Source: Enterococcus raffinosus (lineage in GTDB: Bacteria > Bacillota > Bacilli > Lactobacillales > Enterococcaceae). From it: a stretch of 64,000 nucleotides of DNA. The number at the start of each line of letters is the position of its first letter. Position 1 is the stretch's first letter. The notes beneath the pieces are model-generated. The model saw only the letters and a list, made by a program, of their open reading frames with translations. It was not told the origin of the DNA and ran no database searches. Made by a program: the position numbers and the translations under genes. The stretch covers positions 1 to 64,000 of the forward strand of contig NZ_JXLA01000018.1 in assembly GCF_001886185.1 (NCBI RefSeq), written 5' to 3'. Shown piece after piece: positions 43,038 to 54,131 of this stretch.

Positions 43038-43772
43038 GTGCCAGCAAGCAAATATCGTGATTTGTCTATTATTCCTATTTCTGGTGAAAAAAAATTAGTG
43101 ATCGCTTGTGATTCAACTGCGGGTATAGGCGAGAAGCAACAAGATATCGTTGAGATTGATCCGGCAATTACGGCAGCATATTGTTTACGCGTTCCTTTGA
43201 TGGAATTGTTTTGTTTTGGAGCAGAACCAATAGCTGTGATTGATTTGATCGGTAATGAGTATGAAACAACTGGGAGGCGTATGCTCAAAGGGATCAAGAA
43301 GGAATTAGAAAAAGCAGATCTTACCCATTTACCGCTAAATGGAAGTACGGAGGAAAACATAGAGACAAAAACTACGAGTCTAGGAATTACAGTGATTGCT
43401 GAGATGACTTCAGAAAAAGAAACGTTCAGAATGAGTGAAGCCTGCAGTCTTTTACAACTAGGCCAACCCTTTGTTGGAGAAATGGTAAGAAGAAATACTC
43501 AAAATATCTTTTCTTACCCTTTAGTAAAAGCACTTAAGGCAGAACATGGTGTTTTAGATATGCTTCCTGTGGGGTCAAAGGGAATTCGTTTTGAGGCCGA
43601 ATTAATGACTGAGGGATCAGATTTTTATGTAGAATTTATAGAAGAAAAAGAGCTTGATTGTTCTGCTGGGCCAGCAACAGTCGTATTGCTGGCGGTAAGA
43701 ACGAAAGATGAAATAGATATCTTAACTCGCTACCCTGAATTAAAGAAAATCGGTGAATTCATAAAGGAGTGA
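43038..43772 (+). CDS. cblS: Alpha-ribazole kinase-like protein (AIR synthase/PurM-like fold)
   Basis: A 244-residue protein with the AIR synthase-related nucleotide-binding N-domain (VIACDSTAGIGEKQQDI, ITAAYCLRVPLMELFCFGAEPIAV). In Listeria and bacilli a protein of this kind, CblS, phosphorylates salvaged alpha-ribazole to alpha-ribazole phosphate, bypassing CobT. The position between hemD and cobU, and the absence of cobT, support this. GTG 43038 follows AGAGGGTGAG. Confidence 0.8.
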   Translation: MPASKYRDLSIIPISGEKKLVIACDSTAGIGEKQQDIVEIDPAITAAYCLRVPLMELFCFGAEPIAVIDLIGNEYETTGRRMLKGIKKELEKADLTHLPLNGSTEENIETKTTSLGITVIAEMTSEKETFRMSEACSLLQLGQPFVGEMVRRNTQNIFSYPLVKALKAEHGVLDMLPVGSKGIRFEAELMTEGSDFYVEFIEEKELDCSAGPATVVLLAVRTKDEIDILTRYPELKKIGEFIKE

Positions 43773-43778
43773 ACGATT

Positions 43779-44366
43779 GTGGGAGAAATTACGCTAGTGA
43801 CCGGTGGCGCGCGGAGTGGAAAGTCAGCTTTTGCCGAAAGTTTGCTTGATACAAAAGTAAACGTCAACTACATTGCTACGAACTGTATAGCACAGGACGA
43901 GGAAATGAGAATTCGTATTCTACACCATAAAAAAAGACGGTCTAAAAATTGGTCAACTAGCGAAACTTATTTGAATGTTGCCGATGTCATTGAAGAAAAG
44001 ACTGTTTCGGCTCATTTACTTGATTGTGCGACGATGTTAACTACAAATTTCTTTTTTCATTTAATGAAGGAACAATTTGATGAAGATTATGAAGTCATTG
44101 ATAAAGAAATTGCTAGGCTTTCTGAAAAAGAGAAGGAAGATATTGAAGCAAAACTTTTAATTCAATGGGAAAAAATTCTAGTCGCAGCAAAACATAGTTC
44201 CTCGCATCTAATTGTGGTAACTAATGAAGTTGGCTTAGGCATTGTACCAGAAAATTCTTTTTCTCGTTGGTTTAGAGATGTTTTAGGGCATGTCAATCAA
44301 ATCTTAGGAAAGGAAGCGGATAAGGCATACTTAGTGATAGCCGGTATTCCCATGAAGATCAAATGA
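43779..44366 (+). CDS. cobU: Adenosylcobinamide kinase/adenosylcobinamide-phosphate guanylyltransferase
   Basis: A 195-residue CobU homologue. The P-loop is TGGARSGKSAFAE (about 8-20), with NYIATNCIAQDEEMRIRILHHKKRR holding the guanylylated His region and VVTNEVGLGIVPENSFSRWFRD. It activates cobinamide for CobS. The start is GTG, preceded by AAAGGAG. It overlaps cobS by 4 bases. Confidence 0.94.
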   Translation: MGEITLVTGGARSGKSAFAESLLDTKVNVNYIATNCIAQDEEMRIRILHHKKRRSKNWSTSETYLNVADVIEEKTVSAHLLDCATMLTTNFFFHLMKEQFDEDYEVIDKEIARLSEKEKEDIEAKLLIQWEKILVAAKHSSSHLIVVTNEVGLGIVPENSFSRWFRDVLGHVNQILGKEADKAYLVIAGIPMKIK

Positions 44367-45124
44367 TAGATAGCATAATTCTCTATTTTCAATTTTTTAC
44401 TCGAATACCTATACCTGTAGTAATTGGCGAGCCTGAAATGAAAATGCGTTCTGGGGTTCGTTTTTTTTCGCTGTTCGGATTAATGCTTGGATTTCTTGAA
44501 GCAATAGTCTATTGGGGAATTCAGCATTTTTTTGGAGCAAGTATTTCATGGATTATTATCCTTTTTTTCGATGTTATGCTGACAGGTGGTTTTCACTTAG
44601 ATGCCCTATCAGATATGGCAGATGGACTTTTTTCGTCACGACAAAAAGAGCGGATGCTTGAGATCATGAAAGACAGCAGAGTAGGAAGTAATGGCGTCTT
44701 AGCCATTGTTTTTTATTATTTATTTTTGTTATTCAGTTTTTTTACACTAGTGCCACATCTTCAATATACACAGCAAGCAGTCATTGTTTTGCTGTTGAAT
44801 CTTATTGGAAAAAATAGCATCAGTCTTCTATTTTATCAAATGTGCTATGCAGGAAGTAACACAGAAGGATTAGGAACAACCTTTCTAAATGTAAAAAATC
44901 ATGAAATAGGTCTATGTCAACTCTTGTCTTTCTTAACATTGGTTCTTTTTTTAGGAAAGGTTGGTATTGTCTGTTATGTGACAACTGTACTTATGACTTT
45001 TTTTTATCGTAGGTTGGTGATAAGTAAAGTTGGCGGCTTCAACGGAGACACACTAGGAGCTTCTTCCCCAATTTCACAATGCGTGTATATGCTAACACTG
45101 GTCTTAATGCGGGGATTCTTATGA
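44363..45124 (+). CDS. cobS: Adenosylcobinamide-GDP ribazoletransferase
   Basis: A 253-residue membrane protein with about seven helices. It shows FFTRIPIP at the N-terminus, TGGFHLDALSDMADGLFSSR (metal-binding motif) and MKDSRVGSNGVLAIV, and GGFNGDTLGASSPISQ near the end. It joins alpha-ribazole (phosphate) to GDP-cobinamide. It overlaps cobC by 4 bases. Confidence 0.95.
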   Translation: MIDSIILYFQFFTRIPIPVVIGEPEMKMRSGVRFFSLFGLMLGFLEAIVYWGIQHFFGASISWIIILFFDVMLTGGFHLDALSDMADGLFSSRQKERMLEIMKDSRVGSNGVLAIVFYYLFLLFSFFTLVPHLQYTQQAVIVLLLNLIGKNSISLLFYQMCYAGSNTEGLGTTFLNVKNHEIGLCQLLSFLTLVLFLGKVGIVCYVTTVLMTFFYRRLVISKVGGFNGDTLGASSPISQCVYMLTLVLMRGFL

Positions 45125-45699
45125 AAATATATTTAATGCGGCATGGAGAAACAGAATTTAATCGATGCCATTTGTTTTATGGAAAAACAGATATATCATT
45201 GAACGATCAAGGGATTGAACAAGCCAAATTACTAGCAAAAAAGTTCGAAAGAATGAATAATAATTTGATTGTTTATACGAGTACGTTAAGGCGAACAATC
45301 GAAACGGCACGAATAGTTTTTCCAGATAAGAAAATCCTTTCTTTAAGGAATTTAGACGAGAAGGATTTTGGCATATGGGAAGGAATGTCAGCGGACCAAA
45401 TTAATTCAGCTTTTCCTCTTGAATGGGAGCAATGGTTAACGTCACCCTTTGAATATACGCCTAAAAATGCTGAAAAATTTTCGGATTTTCAACGGCGTGT
45501 GTTGACTATTTTTGAAATATTGTTGAACCAAAAGAAAGACTTTGCTATTGTTGGACATCTTGGCGTACTACGGACTATTTTAATGGAATACTTTCCAGAG
45601 TTTGACTTTTGGGAAATAAATGTGGATCAGGGAAATTATTCATTGATAGAAGTAGAAAACGGTACTTTCACTTTTATAAAATGGAATATAGGAGTATGA
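45121..45699 (+). CDS. cobC: Alpha-ribazole-5'-phosphate phosphatase (histidine phosphatase family)
   Basis: A 192-residue histidine phosphatase: YLMRHGETEFN (catalytic His8-type), LRRTIETARIVFP, DEKDFGIWEGMS and the second His in IVGHLGVLRTIL. As the last gene of the operon it probably removes the phosphate from the lower ligand. ATG 45121 overlaps the cobS stop. A terminator follows. Confidence 0.9.
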   Translation: MKIYLMRHGETEFNRCHLFYGKTDISLNDQGIEQAKLLAKKFERMNNNLIVYTSTLRRTIETARIVFPDKKILSLRNLDEKDFGIWEGMSADQINSAFPLEWEQWLTSPFEYTPKNAEKFSDFQRRVLTIFEILLNQKKDFAIVGHLGVLRTILMEYFPEFDFWEINVDQGNYSLIEVENGTFTFIKWNIGV

Positions 45700-45702
45700 T
45701 TG

Positions 45703-45733
45703 AAGATCGTTTCTTTGCGAACGGTCTTTTTTT
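45703..45733 (+). terminator. Terminator of the B12 operon
   Basis: GATCGTT (45705-45711) pairs with AACGGTC (45720-45726, one G-T pair), extendable by AA/TT, followed by TTTTTTT. It closes a unit of about 23 kb. Confidence 0.85.
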
Positions 45734-45877
45734 ATCAAAAAATTCTTAAAAAAAACAATATATCCAGAAACGAATAGAATTTTAATATAAACTGAGTGAA
45801 GAATAATTGAATGGTCATCAATCTAGTTGAAGTTTAGAATTATTTGACTTCTTTGGTGTTGCAGAGAGGATTTTAGT

Positions 45878-46771
45878 ATGAAAATTTTCAAACGTGTTAT
45901 CTTAATTGTGTTAGGAATTTTGCTTGTTTTTGAGTGCTATCTCATTTTTTCATTTTTGCAGGGATATGAATCAACAAAACATGCCCAATCAAAACAAACA
46001 ATTGCCTTTAATGGAGAAGAAGCCCCTGATCAAAATGATTTAAACATCTTGATTATAGGGACAGATTCTCGTGGAGAAGATCGTGGGCGTTCTGACTCAC
46101 TAATGATTGCCCACTATGATCAAAAGAAGGAACAACCTAAGTTGGTTTCAATCATGAGAGATAGTTATGTAGATATTCCTGATCATGGCAAGGATAAAAT
46201 AAATGCCGCATATTCATATGGTGGAATTGAATTAGTGAGAAAAACATTAAAGGAAAATTTTGATATACCAATTGAGTATTACGTCACGATTGATTTCGAT
46301 CATTTTAAGGATGCAATTGATAGTTTATTTCCAAAAGGGGTAACTATAGATGCAGAAAAGGATTTAGATTTGGATCAAGTCTATATTAAATCCGGAAAAC
46401 AAAAAATGGATGGCAATACTTTGTTGCAATATTCTCGCTTCCGTGAGGATGAAGAAGGCGATTTTGGTCGTATTCGTAGACAGCAGCAAGTTCTATCCGC
46501 TATTTCTCAACAAGTTACAAGCGTAACTTCATTAAGTAAATTACCGCAAACTACTGGAAAATTATTAGGCTATGTTGACACAAATTTACCTGAAAGTACG
46601 ATTTTGAGTGTTGGAAAAGACTTTGCTCTTGGAAACACTAAAAAAGTCGAAACACTATCTATTCCAATCGATAAGTCGTGGGAGTTTAATAATGACACGC
46701 CTAGTGGAAGTGTGTTGGAAATTGATTCTGAGGTAAATGCGAAAGCGATTAATAAATTTCTGACGGAGTAA
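45878..46771 (+). CDS. LytR-CpsA-Psr (LCP) family cell-wall ligase
   Basis: A 297-residue protein with a short cytoplasmic tail, one membrane helix (about 8-30) and an extracellular LCP domain. Family motifs are LIIGTDSRGEDRGRSDSLMIAHYD (catalytic Asp/Arg region), SIMRDSYVDIPDHGKDKINAAYSYGG and QYSRFREDEEGDFGRIRRQQ. LCP proteins attach teichoic acids or polysaccharides to peptidoglycan. It has its own terminator and no operon partner. Confidence 0.93.
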   Translation: MKIFKRVILIVLGILLVFECYLIFSFLQGYESTKHAQSKQTIAFNGEEAPDQNDLNILIIGTDSRGEDRGRSDSLMIAHYDQKKEQPKLVSIMRDSYVDIPDHGKDKINAAYSYGGIELVRKTLKENFDIPIEYYVTIDFDHFKDAIDSLFPKGVTIDAEKDLDLDQVYIKSGKQKMDGNTLLQYSRFREDEEGDFGRIRRQQQVLSAISQQVTSVTSLSKLPQTTGKLLGYVDTNLPESTILSVGKDFALGNTKKVETLSIPIDKSWEFNNDTPSGSVLEIDSEVNAKAINKFLTE

Positions 46772-46785
46772 GCTTTTTACAATCG

Positions 46786-46812
46786 GCCAGCAAATACTTT
46801 GCTGGCTTATTC
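46786..46812 (+). terminator. Terminator after the LCP gene
   Basis: GCCAGCAAA (46786-46794) pairs with TTTGCTGGC (46798-46806) around a three-base loop, followed by a weak TTATT tail. Confidence 0.75.
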
Positions 46813-46898
46813 ATTATTAAATCCTATAGTTCACTAATAAAAACACTAATTATGATAGAATACTTCTGTTACTATTTAATAGAAGAAAGAGGAATACA

Positions 46899-48047
46899 AT
46901 GACACAATCAACTTCAGCTTATATTCACATTCCTTTTTGTGAACACATCTGTTATTACTGTGATTTCAATAAGGTTTTTCTTGAAGGTCAGCCTGTAGAT
47001 GAATATATTGACGCTTTATTAAAGGAAGCGCGTTTCACCCTTGAACAAAATCCAATCGATAATATGAAGACACTCTACATTGGAGGTGGAACACCAACTT
47101 CATTGAACGCTCTACAGCTAGATCGATTATTAAGTGGCTTGCGAGAAATACTCCCATATACAGAAGGTGAATTCACAATTGAAGCAAACCCCGGTGATCT
47201 TTCCGCTGATAAATTGGATGTAATGAAAAATTATGAGGTTAATCGAGTGTCGATGGGTGTTCAAACCTTTGATGATCGTTTATTAAAAAAAATAGGCCGT
47301 AAACATACAGCACAGGATGTCTATCAAACCATTCAATTGTTAGAGGAAAAAGAGTTTCAGAATGTGACAATTGATTTAATCTATGCTCTGCCAGGCCAAA
47401 GTTTGGAAAGCTTTCGGGATACTGTGACCCGCGCATTGGAATTAGATTTACCACATTACGCATTGTACTCATTAATTTTAGAAAACCAGACAATGTTTAT
47501 GAATTGGGTACGGCGCGGAAAAATGCATCTGCCGGAGCAAGAATTAGAAGCACAAATGTACGCCGAAACGATTGAAGCGATGGAAAAAGCAGGGCGAAAG
47601 CAATATGAAATCAGTAATTTTGCTAAACCAGGATTTGAAAGTCAACACAATCTTGTATATTGGAACAATCAGAATTATTTTGGGCTTGGTGCAGGTGCCA
47701 GCGGGTATATTGGAAATCGGCGCTATAAAAATCGTGGACCTATTCAGCATTATTTGAAATCATTGAATGAAGAAAAATTACCAGTGCTTGAAGAAGAACA
47801 GGTCTCTCTTTATGAGCAGATTGAAGAAGAGATGTTTTTAGGCTTAAGAAAAATTTTAGGTATAGAAAAGGCTGTTTTTTTCGAGCGCTTCGGTCATAGC
47901 ATGTCAGAGATCTATGGTGAAGTTATTAACGATTTGAAGGAGCAAAACCTTTTAGTAGAGACGGATTCACGCGTCTTTTTAACACGACAAGGATTATTTA
48001 GAGGAAATGACGTTTTCGAGAAGTTTCTATTGAGCAAACCCAATTAG
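46899..48047 (+). CDS. hemW: Radical SAM heme chaperone HemW
   Basis: A 382-residue HemN-like protein. It begins AYIHIPFCEHICYYCDFN, with the radical-SAM CxxxCxxC motif, followed by LYIGGGTPTSL, EANPGDLS, NRVSMGVQTF and DLIYALPGQSLESF. It lacks the N-terminal extension of true coproporphyrinogen dehydrogenase, so HemW (heme trafficking) is more likely. GAAAGAGG precedes the ATG. Its stop codon lies inside the first CIRCE element, typical for hemW next to hrcA. Confidence 0.92.
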   Translation: MTQSTSAYIHIPFCEHICYYCDFNKVFLEGQPVDEYIDALLKEARFTLEQNPIDNMKTLYIGGGTPTSLNALQLDRLLSGLREILPYTEGEFTIEANPGDLSADKLDVMKNYEVNRVSMGVQTFDDRLLKKIGRKHTAQDVYQTIQLLEEKEFQNVTIDLIYALPGQSLESFRDTVTRALELDLPHYALYSLILENQTMFMNWVRRGKMHLPEQELEAQMYAETIEAMEKAGRKQYEISNFAKPGFESQHNLVYWNNQNYFGLGAGASGYIGNRRYKNRGPIQHYLKSLNEEKLPVLEEEQVSLYEQIEEEMFLGLRKILGIEKAVFFERFGHSMSEIYGEVINDLKEQNLLVETDSRVFLTRQGLFRGNDVFEKFLLSKPN

Positions 48048-48076
48048 CACTCTCGCATATCGAGTGCTAATTTTTT
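48044..48076 (+). promoter_or_regulatory. CIRCE operator 1, also a terminator for hemW
   Basis: TTAGCACTC (48044-48052), a nine-base spacer, then GAGTGCTAA (48062-48070) is a perfect CIRCE element, the HrcA binding site. It overlaps the hemW stop codon and is followed by TTTTTTG, so the same palindrome can act as an intrinsic terminator. Confidence 0.95.
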
Positions 48077-48087
48077 GTATTTTTTTC

Positions 48088-48115
48088 TTGACTTATAAAG
48101 CAGATGTGGTATATT
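48088..48115 (+). promoter_or_regulatory. Promoter of the hrcA operon
   Basis: TTGACT (48088-48093) and TATATT (48110-48115) are spaced by 16 bases, and the promoter lies between the two CIRCE elements. Confidence 0.75.
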
Positions 48116-48125
48116 AATAATCGAG

Positions 48126-48152
48126 TTAGCACTTAAAAAGAAAGAGTGCTAA
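48126..48152 (+). promoter_or_regulatory. CIRCE operator 2
   Basis: TTAGCACTT (48126-48134), a nine-base spacer and GAGTGCTAA (48144-48152): one mismatch from the consensus. It covers the expected transcription start region, so HrcA bound here would block the operon. Confidence 0.93.
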
Positions 48153-48168
48153 CTAAAGGATGAGAAGA

Positions 48169-49209
48169 ATGTTAACGGAAAGACAGAAACTGATTCTCAG
48201 CTTAATCATCCAAGACTTTACCAACACAGGGCAGCCGGTTGGCTCAAAAAGTTTGATGGAAGAAGGCGTAAAAGCAAGTTCCGCGACTATCCGAAATGAT
48301 ATGAAAGCTTTAGAAGAATTGGGTCTACTAGAAAAAACTCATTCTTCTTCTGGAAGAATTCCTTCTGCATTAGGCTATCGTTATTATGTGGATCATTTAC
48401 TGACGCCAGCAAAGGTGAGTAATCAAGAAGTAGATCAGATACGCAGATCGTTAAAGAAAGATATCCATGAAATTGATGATATCATTCAACAATCTGCCAA
48501 AATACTTTCACAAGTTACAAGCTATACGGCGTTTTCGTTAGGTCCTGAAATGAAAGATCGAACATTGACTGGTTTCAGAATCGTTCCATTGAATGACCGG
48601 CAGATTTTGGCGATCATCGTTACGGATAAGGGGAATGTTGAAAGCCAAGTTTTTCGCATACCTGAAAATGTTGATAGTCAAGACTTGGAAAAAATGGTTC
48701 GAATAATTAACGATCGTTTAGTTGGACAGCCTTTGGTGAGTGTTTATCAAAAGTTGAGAACCGAAATTCCAATGATCTTACATCGTTATTTCCAAACAAC
48801 TGAAGGAATAAGTCATCTATTTGATGTGGTATTGAATGATGCTTTTGAGGACAAAGTGTTTGTGAGTGGGCGGATGAATATTTTGAATTTTAATCCAGAC
48901 CAAGATCTCAGCCACGTGAAGTCAATGTATTCCTTGATGCAGAATTCTGATGAGCTGACCCAACTATTATTACCTTCTGATAATAATATTCATGTCCGGA
49001 TCGGAACTGAAATGGGGAATGACTTGTTTGATCATCTAAGCATGATTCAGGCTAATTATGAAATACGTGGTCATGGTCGAGGAACCATTGCATTGTTAGG
49101 ACCTACGTCCATGCCATATTCCAAAATTTTCGGTTTATTGGAAGTATTCCGATACGAGTTGACAAATGCATTGGACGATTATTATCGTTCTTTGGATTTA
49201 TATCACTAG
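48169..49209 (+). CDS. hrcA: Heat-inducible transcription repressor HrcA
   Basis: A 346-residue HrcA. The N-terminal winged helix has LTERQKLILSLIIQDFTNTGQPVGSKSL and SSATIRNDMKALEELGLLEKTHSSSGRIPS. The C-terminal part has the HrcA effector domain (VRIGTEMGNDLFDHLSMIQANY). It represses its own operon at CIRCE and is aided by GroE chaperones. ATG 48169 is preferred over 48160, which overlaps the AAAGGA site. Confidence 0.96.
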   Translation: MLTERQKLILSLIIQDFTNTGQPVGSKSLMEEGVKASSATIRNDMKALEELGLLEKTHSSSGRIPSALGYRYYVDHLLTPAKVSNQEVDQIRRSLKKDIHEIDDIIQQSAKILSQVTSYTAFSLGPEMKDRTLTGFRIVPLNDRQILAIIVTDKGNVESQVFRIPENVDSQDLEKMVRIINDRLVGQPLVSVYQKLRTEIPMILHRYFQTTEGISHLFDVVLNDAFEDKVFVSGRMNILNFNPDQDLSHVKSMYSLMQNSDELTQLLLPSDNNIHVRIGTEMGNDLFDHLSMIQANYEIRGHGRGTIALLGPTSMPYSKIFGLLEVFRYELTNALDDYYRSLDLYH

Positions 49210-49242
49210 AAACGATTCCTAAAAAGAAAGGGAGTAGGCGTA

Positions 49243-49800
49243 GTGGCAGAAGAAAAGAAACAAGAAGTTGAAGAAGAATTAGATGAAGTTGAAACAACTG
49301 AAAATGATTCGAACGAAAAAGAAGCGGAAGAGATAGATATTCCTGAAGTTTCTGAAGTTGAGGAACTAACAAGCAAGTTTAACGAAATGGAAGACAAATT
49401 CCTAAGAGCTCGTGCTGAAATTGCGAATATGTCTAACCGCAACAAAAACGAACGTGAACAATTAGTTCGATATCGTTCACAAGATCTCGGGAAAAAATTA
49501 TTACCTGCGATCGATAATTTAGAGAGAGCCCTAGCAACTGAAGTTACGGATGATCAAGGAGCCAGCTTAAAAAAAGGTGTTGAAATGGTTCTTGAAAGTT
49601 TAACAGTTGCTTTAAAAGAAGAAGGCATTACAGAAATTAAAGCTGAAGGTGAAACTTTTGACCCTAATCTGCATCAGGCAGTCCAAACTGTTCCTGCGGA
49701 GGGTGATGTTGAACCTGATACGGTTGTTAATGTTTTGCAAAAAGGGTATCAGCTACATGATCGCGTGTTGCGTCCAGCAATGGTGATTGTAGCACAATAA
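49243..49800 (+). CDS. grpE: Nucleotide exchange factor GrpE
   Basis: A 185-residue GrpE with an acidic N-terminal tail, a long coiled coil (about 45-90, with KFNEMEDKFLRARAEIANM) and a C-terminal beta domain ending LHDRVLRPAMVIVAQ. It releases ADP from DnaK. The start is GTG with AAGGGAG upstream. Confidence 0.96.
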   Translation: MAEEKKQEVEEELDEVETTENDSNEKEAEEIDIPEVSEVEELTSKFNEMEDKFLRARAEIANMSNRNKNEREQLVRYRSQDLGKKLLPAIDNLERALATEVTDDQGASLKKGVEMVLESLTVALKEEGITEIKAEGETFDPNLHQAVQTVPAEGDVEPDTVVNVLQKGYQLHDRVLRPAMVIVAQ

Positions 49801-49832
49801 ATATAGAGACTACTAAATTAAACATATAATAG

Positions 49833-51680
<1,848 letters not shown>

Positions 51681-51694
51681 TTGATTCGTTGATA

Positions 51695-51725
51695 AAGGCC
51701 AAAGTCATCGCTTTGGTCTTTTTTC
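51695..51725 (+). terminator. Terminator between dnaK and dnaJ
   Basis: AAGGCCAAAG (51695-51704) pairs with CTTTGGTCTT (51711-51720, one G-T pair), followed by TTTTCTTT. An extended -10 (TGA-TACAAT, -10 at 51790-51795) lies before dnaJ, so dnaJ may be read both by readthrough and from its own promoter. Confidence 0.82.
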
Positions 51726-51829
51726 TTTCAAGATTAGCCATTCCTTTAGAAAAAATCTAAGAAAAGTATCGTATCGAATTTGAGTGTGATACAATACTAA
51801 CGATTCTATGAAATTATGGAGGGAAGCCA

Positions 51830-52990
51830 ATGGCTACAAAACGGGATTATTACGAAGTCCTTGGGGTACAAAAAGGGGCTTCGGATGATGAAATCAAAAA
51901 GGCATACCGCAAGCTTTCCAAACAATACCATCCGGATATTAACAAAGAGGCCGATGCTGAAGAAAAGTTTAAAGAAATTTCAGAAGCTTATGAGATTCTG
52001 AGCGACCCGCAGAAGCGTGCTGCTTACGATCAATATGGACATGCTGGAACAGATCCAAACTTTGGAGCTGGCGGAGCAGGTGGATTCGGTGGCGCTGGTG
52101 GTTTTGGCGGAGCAGGTGGATTTGGATTTGAAGATATTTTTGAATCGTTCTTCGGTGGAGGCGGTTCTCGTCAAGCCGATCCTAAAGCGCCGAGACAAGG
52201 TGCTGACCTTCAATACTCAATTAATTTGGAATTTGAAGAAGCGATTTTTGGTGTAGAAAAAGATATCAAATACAATCGTGAAGAGACATGTCATACTTGT
52301 CACGGAAATGGTGCAAAACCTGGAACCCAACCAGAAGTGTGTCATAAGTGTCATGGTTCGGGTTCAATTAATGTAGAACATCAAACACCTCTAGGTCGTG
52401 TAATGAGCCGACAAACCTGTGATGTTTGTCATGGAACAGGGAAAGAAATTAAAGACCCTTGTCCAACTTGTCATGGATCTGGACATGAAAAACGTCCGCA
52501 TACTGTTAAGGTAAAAGTTCCAGCTGGTGTGGAAGATGGACAACAAATGCGTTTAGCGGATCAAGGCGAAGCTGGGATTAATGGAGGGCCTTATGGAGAC
52601 CTCTATGTAGTCTTTAAAGTAAAACAAAGTGACATCTTTGATCGTGATGGTGCTGAAATTTATTATACGTTGCCTTTGAGTTTTGTACAGGCGGCTTTAG
52701 GTGATGAAATTAATGTACCAACAGTTCACGGTGACGTGAAACTAAAAGTCCCTGCTGGAACACAAACAGGTGCTAAGTTTAGACTTCGTGGAAAAGGAGC
52801 ACCAAGACTTCGAGGGAACACGAATGGTGACCAACAAGTAACGGTTAAAATCATTACTCCTAAGAATTTGAACGATAAACAGCGAGAGGCCTTACGAGCG
52901 TTTGCAGAAGCTGGCGGTCAAACAGTTAGCGAACAAAAAGAAGAGGGTTTCTTTGGTAAGGTGAAAGATGCCTTTGGTGGAAAGAAATAA
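51830..52990 (+). CDS. dnaJ: Chaperone protein DnaJ
   Basis: A 386-residue type I Hsp40. J domain with HPD ([15 protein letters not shown], about residues 32-46), Gly/Phe-rich region ([14 protein letters not shown]), four zinc-finger repeats ([32 protein letters not shown]) and a C-terminal substrate domain. It stimulates the DnaK ATPase. GGAGGG precedes the ATG. Confidence 0.97.
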   Translation: MATKRDYYEVLGVQKGASDDEIKKAYRKLSKQYHPDINKEADAEEKFKEISEAYEILSDPQKRAAYDQYGHAGTDPNFGAGGAGGFGGAGGFGGAGGFGFEDIFESFFGGGGSRQADPKAPRQGADLQYSINLEFEEAIFGVEKDIKYNREETCHTCHGNGAKPGTQPEVCHKCHGSGSINVEHQTPLGRVMSRQTCDVCHGTGKEIKDPCPTCHGSGHEKRPHTVKVKVPAGVEDGQQMRLADQGEAGINGGPYGDLYVVFKVKQSDIFDRDGAEIYYTLPLSFVQAALGDEINVPTVHGDVKLKVPAGTQTGAKFRLRGKGAPRLRGNTNGDQQVTVKIITPKNLNDKQREALRAFAEAGGQTVSEQKEEGFFGKVKDAFGGKK

Positions 52991-53003
52991 ACTGAATAAA
53001 CTT

Positions 53004-53045
53004 AGAGGTTCAATCAATTCGCTATTGATTGAACCTCTTTTTTCT
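53004..53045 (+). terminator. Terminator after dnaJ
   Basis: A perfect 15-bp stem (53004-53018 with 53024-53038) with a five-base loop is followed by TTTTTTC. Confidence 0.92.
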
Positions 53046-53088
53046 TTTACTATTATTAATAAGAGAATAAGTGTTGAAGGAGGTTTGT

Positions 53089-54075
53089 ATGGACAAGCTG
53101 GACAAGTTATTTGACCGAATGACGAGAGACATGATGCATTATTTTATTGCTGGAGGACTTGCTGAACCGGATGGACTTGTTCGCACGATAGAATTTTTTT
53201 TGAGCTTTGTTGATAAGGGAAAGCTTAGTGATAAACTGCTGGATGAGGAAATCGTCAAAGATGCATTAATTCACCACATGCCTAAACATATGCCGCTATT
53301 TATCGACGAAAGCTTTTATGCTTATCAAATCTTACTTGATCTTTACAGTGCCTTATTTCATGAAAAAATTATTACCGAAGAAGAATGCAAAGATATGCAG
53401 TATTTTCTTTATCTTAACAAAACGGCTTTTTTGACCCGTATGAGCAATCCGAATTATTGGTCAAAAACTAAATTGGCAATTATGGACGAGTGGCGTGAGG
53501 GGAATTTTGAAGTAGAAGATCCCTACAATGTTGAGCATTATGACCTCAAAGAACCAGTAAAGAAACATAAGCCAGATAATATTTTAAAATTTCCAGCTCA
53601 AAATAAAACTGCCGAAAAGCAAACATTAAACTACGTGATTCGTGTAGATTTAAAGGGATTCAAACCGCCGATTTGGCGAAGACTTCAGATTCCTGCAAAA
53701 CTATCTTATCAACAATTGCATCGGATTTTACAAGTTGCTTTTGGCTGGGAAGACAGTCATCTCCACAGCTTTTTTGTTGATCGAACGATAATGGTTGGCC
53801 CCAATGAACTAGAGATGATACAGTTTGATGAAGCAAAACGTACGATCGATATGGATTTTCATGAAGGTGTCAAGCTTGAATATATCTATGACTTCGGCTG
53901 TGATTGGGCCCATCAAATTGTGGTAGAGAAAGAGATTGATCAATCTTCGCCGCAGTTTAATCATGCAGTCTGTTTGAAAGCAAGAGGGGAAACGCCACTT
54001 GAAGATTCTCGTGGTGAAGACCTATGGAAACCCTATGATATAACAAGAATAAATAAACAACTGAAGAAAGAATAA
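53089..54075 (+). CDS. Plasmid pRiA4b ORF-3-like family protein with an N-terminal helical extension
   Basis: A 328-residue protein. The C-terminal half (about 180-325) is the pRiA4b ORF-3-like domain: YVIRVDLKGFKPPIWRRLQIPAKLSYQQLHRILQVAFGW, DSHLHSF and YIYDFGCDWAHQIVVE. The N-terminal half (1-175) is alpha-helical and not recognised. The domain is widespread on chromosomes and plasmids, and its function is unknown. ATG 53089 follows a perfect AAGGAGG. It stands alone between two terminators. Confidence 0.85.
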   Translation: MDKLDKLFDRMTRDMMHYFIAGGLAEPDGLVRTIEFFLSFVDKGKLSDKLLDEEIVKDALIHHMPKHMPLFIDESFYAYQILLDLYSALFHEKIITEEECKDMQYFLYLNKTAFLTRMSNPNYWSKTKLAIMDEWREGNFEVEDPYNVEHYDLKEPVKKHKPDNILKFPAQNKTAEKQTLNYVIRVDLKGFKPPIWRRLQIPAKLSYQQLHRILQVAFGWEDSHLHSFFVDRTIMVGPNELEMIQFDEAKRTIDMDFHEGVKLEYIYDFGCDWAHQIVVEKEIDQSSPQFNHAVCLKARGETPLEDSRGEDLWKPYDITRINKQLKKE

Positions 54076-54099
54076 TTTTTTTGATTGTCCTATTTCCAG

Positions 54100-54131
54100 G
54101 AGTCTAGATATATCCATCTAGACTCTTTTTC
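54100..54131. terminator. Bidirectional terminator
   Basis: GAGTCTAGAT (54100-54109) pairs with ATCTAGACTC (54116-54125) and is followed by TTTTTC. It overlaps the end of the minus-strand AroB-like gene and separates convergent units. Confidence 0.82.

Noticed and set aside
53089-54075. Plasmid or mobile-element gene because of the pRiA4b ORF-3 name
   Set aside because: The family is common on chromosomes, and no other mobile-element gene or repeat is nearby.
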